Translations under genes and position numbers: made by a program
The notes under the pieces: model-generated
Told to the model about the DNA's origin: nothing
The model's database searches: none
What the model saw: only the letters and a program-made list of their open reading frames with translations
NCBI GenBank assembly: GCA_902591485.1
Contig: CACJAV010000003.1
Span: 56,406 to 120,405, forward strand
Direction: 5' to 3'
Length of the DNA: 64,000 bases
From: an uncultured Alphaproteobacteria bacterium
GTDB taxonomy: Bacteria; Pseudomonadota; Alphaproteobacteria; HIMB59; GCA-002718135
Shown here: in pieces, positions 60,646 to 64,000 of the stretch
How the letters are laid out: each line of letters starts with the position of its first letter
Position numbering within the stretch: the stretch's first letter is position 1

Positions 60646-61467
60646 ATGTCTAAACACGAATCAAGTAATTTAGAAGAATTTATTGAAAGAATTAAAATAA
60701 ATATTTTAGAATTAGCACTCTCTGCAAAAGAAAATAGCTCACACTTTGGTGGAAGTTTGTCAACAGTTGAAATGATAGCCTGCATATTTAATAACTTTAT
60801 AAAAAAAAATGAAAATAATAATACTACTGACAGGCATCGCTTTATTCTAAGTAAAGGTCATGGGTGTCTTGCGTATTATGCTGCTTTATGTGATTTGGGA
60901 TATTTTAACAAAAAAGAACTAACTACATTTGAAGGTGATGGAAGTTTTTTACTTGGGCATCCTGTTATTAATAGAAATAAAGGTATTGAATTTTCAACTG
61001 GAAGCTTAGGTATGGGTTTGGGGTTAGGAATTGGCCAAGCAATTTCATTAAAGTTAAAAAATATTAATAAACAAGTTTTTGTATTAATTGGTGATGGAGA
61101 ATGTAATGAAGGATCAATTTGGGAAGCAGCAATGCTTGCTCCTAATTATGACTTAAATAATTTAACAGTATTAATTGATCATAATAAATTTCAACAAACT
61201 GGTTCTAACGAGCAAATTATGAATTTAGGTAACTTGAAAGATAAATGGACTTCATTTAACTGGAATGTAATAGAAATTGATGGTCATAACATTGATGAAA
61301 TTAATTTATCTCTTAAAAAAAGCTTTCCAAATCAAAAACCAAAATTAATTCTAGCAAATACAACTAAGGGTAATGGATTTTCATTTTCTGAAAATAACAA
61401 CGATTGGCATCATAGAGTTCTTACCTCTAAAAATTATGATGATGCGATGAAAGAATTATTGAAATGA
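60646..61467 (+). CDS. Transketolase, N-terminal (ThDP-binding) subunit, second pair
   Basis: SSHFGGSLSTVEMIACIFN, FILSKGHGCLAYYAALCDLG, VLIGDGECNEGSIWEAAMLAPNYDLNNL; start could alternatively be 60625. Confidence 0.9.
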   Translation: MSKHESSNLEEFIERIKINILELALSAKENSSHFGGSLSTVEMIACIFNNFIKKNENNNTTDRHRFILSKGHGCLAYYAALCDLGYFNKKELTTFEGDGSFLLGHPVINRNKGIEFSTGSLGMGLGLGIGQAISLKLKNINKQVFVLIGDGECNEGSIWEAAMLAPNYDLNNLTVLIDHNKFQQTGSNEQIMNLGNLKDKWTSFNWNVIEIDGHNIDEINLSLKKSFPNQKPKLILANTTKGNGFSFSENNNDWHHRVLTSKNYDDAMKELLK

Positions 61468-62429
61468 TTTTTGACCATAAGACAATTAAAAAATTTTCTA
61501 TGATAGGTTCTAGAGCTACCTTTGGTTTAGTTGTTTATGATTTGATTTCTGAAATTGATGATCTTATAGTTTTAACTGCAGATGTCTCTACTTCTGCTGG
61601 TTTAGATCGTTTTAGAAAAAACTACCCAAATAATTATATTGATTGCGGCATTGCTGAACAAAATATGATGAATATTGCTGCAGGAATTGCCAGTGAAAAT
61701 TTTAATGTTATTACAACTACATTTGCTCCATTTCAAACAATGAGATGTTTAGAGCAAATTAAAGTAAATTTGGGATATATGAAAAATAAAGTTACAATGG
61801 TGGGATTAGCAAGTGGTCTTGTTTTAGGACCGCTTGGCTTTACTCATTGTTGTATAGAAGACTTATCTGTTATTAAATCAATTCCAAACATAAACGTAAT
61901 TTCCCCATGCGACACTTTAGAGACAGCAAAATCTGTGATTGCCTCACTAAAAACTAATAATTCTACTTATATAAGATTGACTGGAGGGTCTAACTCACAA
62001 ATAGTGTACAAGGAAGATTATAATTTTGAAATTGGAAAACCTAATGAGATTATTCAAGGTGATGATATTTGTATTTTAGCTAACGGTCCAATGGTAGCTA
62101 ATTGTATGAATGCTGCAGAGTTATTAAAAGAAAAAAATATCTATCCATCTCTCTATAATATCCACACTTTAAAACCACTAGATGAAAATGAAATAATTAA
62201 TATAATATTAAATTCAAAAATAATATTCACAGTTGAGGAGCATTCAATTAATGGAGGATTGTTTTCTTCAATTTCTGAAATTCTATGCAAAAATGGTATT
62301 TTTAAAAAAATTATTCCTTTAAGTATTCCTCATAATTATATAACTTCCGGTAGCTACAATTATATGATAAAAAAATTAAAACTTGACCCACAATCAATTG
62401 CTGAAAGGATATTGAATGAAACAAAATGA
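61464..62429 (+). CDS. Transketolase, C-terminal subunit, second pair
   Basis: IDCGIAEQNMMNIAAGIASENFNVITTTFAPF; LTGGSNSQIV. Confidence 0.9.
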   Translation: MIFDHKTIKKFSMIGSRATFGLVVYDLISEIDDLIVLTADVSTSAGLDRFRKNYPNNYIDCGIAEQNMMNIAAGIASENFNVITTTFAPFQTMRCLEQIKVNLGYMKNKVTMVGLASGLVLGPLGFTHCCIEDLSVIKSIPNINVISPCDTLETAKSVIASLKTNNSTYIRLTGGSNSQIVYKEDYNFEIGKPNEIIQGDDICILANGPMVANCMNAAELLKEKNIYPSLYNIHTLKPLDENEIINIILNSKIIFTVEEHSINGGLFSSISEILCKNGIFKKIIPLSIPHNYITSGSYNYMIKKLKLDPQSIAERILNETK

Positions 62430-62661
62430 AGAAAATTATAAAAATTGTTTTTCTGAAGCTTTTGAAATTGAAATTGAAAAAATCAGTTCAGATTTGGAAT
62501 ATAATGCCATCCCAGAATGGGATTCAATAGGACATATGACGCTTATTTCTGCTCTTGAAGAAAAATTTGACATATCTTTTGAAACAGATGATATAATTGA
62601 TTTTAGTTCTTATAAAAAAGGAATTGAAATTCTCCAAAAATATTCAATAAATTTTAGTTAA
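62416..62661 (+). CDS. Acyl carrier protein
   Basis: 81 aa; IPEWDSIGHMTLISALEEKFDISFETDDIIDF with phosphopantetheine-type DS motif. Confidence 0.88.
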   Translation: MKQNEENYKNCFSEAFEIEIEKISSDLEYNAIPEWDSIGHMTLISALEEKFDISFETDDIIDFSSYKKGIEILQKYSINFS

Positions 62662-63561
62662 ATGAAATTTGATAGAATAAGTGAAAAATTTCATAATAAT
62701 GGTGCACTGTTAATCAATAATGACAAAGGTCACATTAATCAGTTAAATAGAGATGAAATTATAAATGTTTTTGAAAAAACTGGCTTAATTGTTTTTAGAG
62801 GCTTTAATCTTAATCCTGATAAAATATTAGAAACCACAGATATTTATACTAAAACTTATGCTGCTGACGCTCCAAGAAGGCAGCAAATGTATGGAAAAAA
62901 AAATTTAAACACTGTCGATGAAGGGTTTCATGAAATGCCACTTCATAGTGAAGCAAGTTATTCTCCAAGTTGGCCCGAAATACTCTGGTTTTATTGTGTG
63001 CAACCTTCATTGAAGGGAGGGACTACTACACTTTGTGACGGCATCATGTTGTGGAAAAAATTGCCAAATAATATTAAAGATTTTTTTCTATCCAATCCTA
63101 TTGTTTACAATTTAGAGTTTCCAGTAATAAAGAAAAAAAAAGGATATGGTGAAAAAGAATGGCCAATGAATACACTAGGCTCCAGTCACGGTATTCTCGA
63201 TTATGAAAATGGTTTGTTGAAAATAAAACAAACTAGGTTTGCAGTTGCAGAAACAAGATTAGAAAATCTTCTTACTTTTACAAACCATCTAATGATTATA
63301 TTTAAGAATGAGCCTCAAATTAAATCATTAAATCTAGTAAATGGTGAAAAAATACCTCAAAAAATAATTGATGAAGTTAAAAATATTTCTAATAATTTAA
63401 TATATGACTTAGATTGGCAAACTAATGATTTAATAATGCTAGATAACAGAAGGTTTATGCATGGTAGACGAGCATATAAGAAAGATCAAAAAAGAGAAAT
63501 TATAAATATTCAAACTTTAAAAGCTAACTTTAGTTTTGGTTCTACAATAAGAAATATTTAA
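62662..63561 (+). CDS. TauD/TfdA-like Fe(II)/2-oxoglutarate-dependent dioxygenase
   Basis: GLIVFRGFNL, FHEMPLHSEASYSPSWPEILWFYC (HxE), LMLDNRRFMHGRRAY distal His. Confidence 0.83.
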   Translation: MKFDRISEKFHNNGALLINNDKGHINQLNRDEIINVFEKTGLIVFRGFNLNPDKILETTDIYTKTYAADAPRRQQMYGKKNLNTVDEGFHEMPLHSEASYSPSWPEILWFYCVQPSLKGGTTTLCDGIMLWKKLPNNIKDFFLSNPIVYNLEFPVIKKKKGYGEKEWPMNTLGSSHGILDYENGLLKIKQTRFAVAETRLENLLTFTNHLMIIFKNEPQIKSLNLVNGEKIPQKIIDEVKNISNNLIYDLDWQTNDLIMLDNRRFMHGRRAYKKDQKREIINIQTLKANFSFGSTIRNI

Positions 63562-63574
63562 TTAATAATAATTA

Positions 63575-64000
63575 ATGCAAAATCTTCAAATTAATCCTTT
63601 GATCATAAAAGATAAGTGTAAATTAAAAAATTTTGTAAAAAAAAATTGGTCAAAAAATCACTTATTTACAAAAGATGAAACAATTTTTAATTTTCAATAT
63701 CATTACAAAAATAAATTTTCATTTTTAGTTGCTAGAAAAAAATCAGAAATACTTGGAGTGCAAGGATATATTGATTATGCAAAATATAATAAAATTGAGC
63801 ATTCCAAACAAATTTTTCTAGCTTTTTGGTGCGTTAAAACAAATTCAAATTTTGGTATTGGTTTGAAATTGCACAACAAAATTATGGATTTAGTTAAGCC
63901 TTCTTTCGTAGGTATTGTTGGGATAAATGTAAGAGCACTAAAATTACACAAATGGTTAGGATTTAAAGTTTTTAAAATGAGACACCATGTACTTATTTCT
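63575..64000 (+). CDS. GNAT-like acyltransferase, 3' end beyond window
   Basis: 142 codons open to the window end; FLVARKKSEILGVQGYIDY...NFGIGLKLHNKIMD...GINVRALKLHKWLGFKVFKMRHHV. Confidence 0.6.
   Translation, partial: MQNLQINPLIIKDKCKLKNFVKKNWSKNHLFTKDETIFNFQYHYKNKFSFLVARKKSEILGVQGYIDYAKYNKIEHSKQIFLAFWCVKTNSNFGIGLKLHNKIMDLVKPSFVGIVGINVRALKLHKWLGFKVFKMRHHVLIS

Noticed and set aside
54735-64000. Prophage or transposon interpretation of the accessory operon
   Set aside because: No integrase, transposase, phage structural genes or terminal repeats seen within the window

Overview
The window is an AT-rich, gene-dense segment of a marine-type alphaproteobacterial chromosome. The lineage (SAR11, HIMB59 or similar) is inferred from gene content and composition, not tested. 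Four blocks stand out. (1) 0.2-19.4 kb holds a branched-chain amino acid ABC transporter end and a large carbohydrate catabolic locus. That locus includes an FAD oxidoreductase, GpsA, DeoC, an ALDH16-like two-domain dehydrogenase, RbsD/FucU, a split transketolase, SgcQ/BtpA, an M42 peptidase, an FGGY kinase, an ABC importer without an ATPase gene, a TIM-barrel epimerase and two PfkB kinases. (2) 19.4-49.1 kb is mostly core genes: sbcB, uppP, dapA-like, sbmA/bacA-like, lysR, rpe, polyprenyl synthase, an alpha2-type glycyl-tRNA synthetase, pyrC, accBC, aroQ, rne, mrcA, prfB with an apparent programmed +1 frameshift, tyrS and mnmA. (3) 49.1-54.7 kb is sufBCDSTA, preceded by a 20-bp dyad resembling an Irr/ICE box, then elongator tRNA-Met and initiator tRNA-fMet. 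(4) From 54.74 kb to the window end is a tightly coupled accessory operon starting 9 nt after tRNA-fMet. It encodes an AMP ligase, LuxE-like and LuxC-like proteins, a FabZ-like hotdog protein, a radical SAM protein, an SDR, a second split transketolase, an ACP, a TauD-like dioxygenase and a GNAT-like protein. Block 4 is my best candidate for an undescribed system: a luciferase-free fatty-aldehyde/ketol biosynthetic module. No CRISPR arrays, transposases or rRNA genes were seen.
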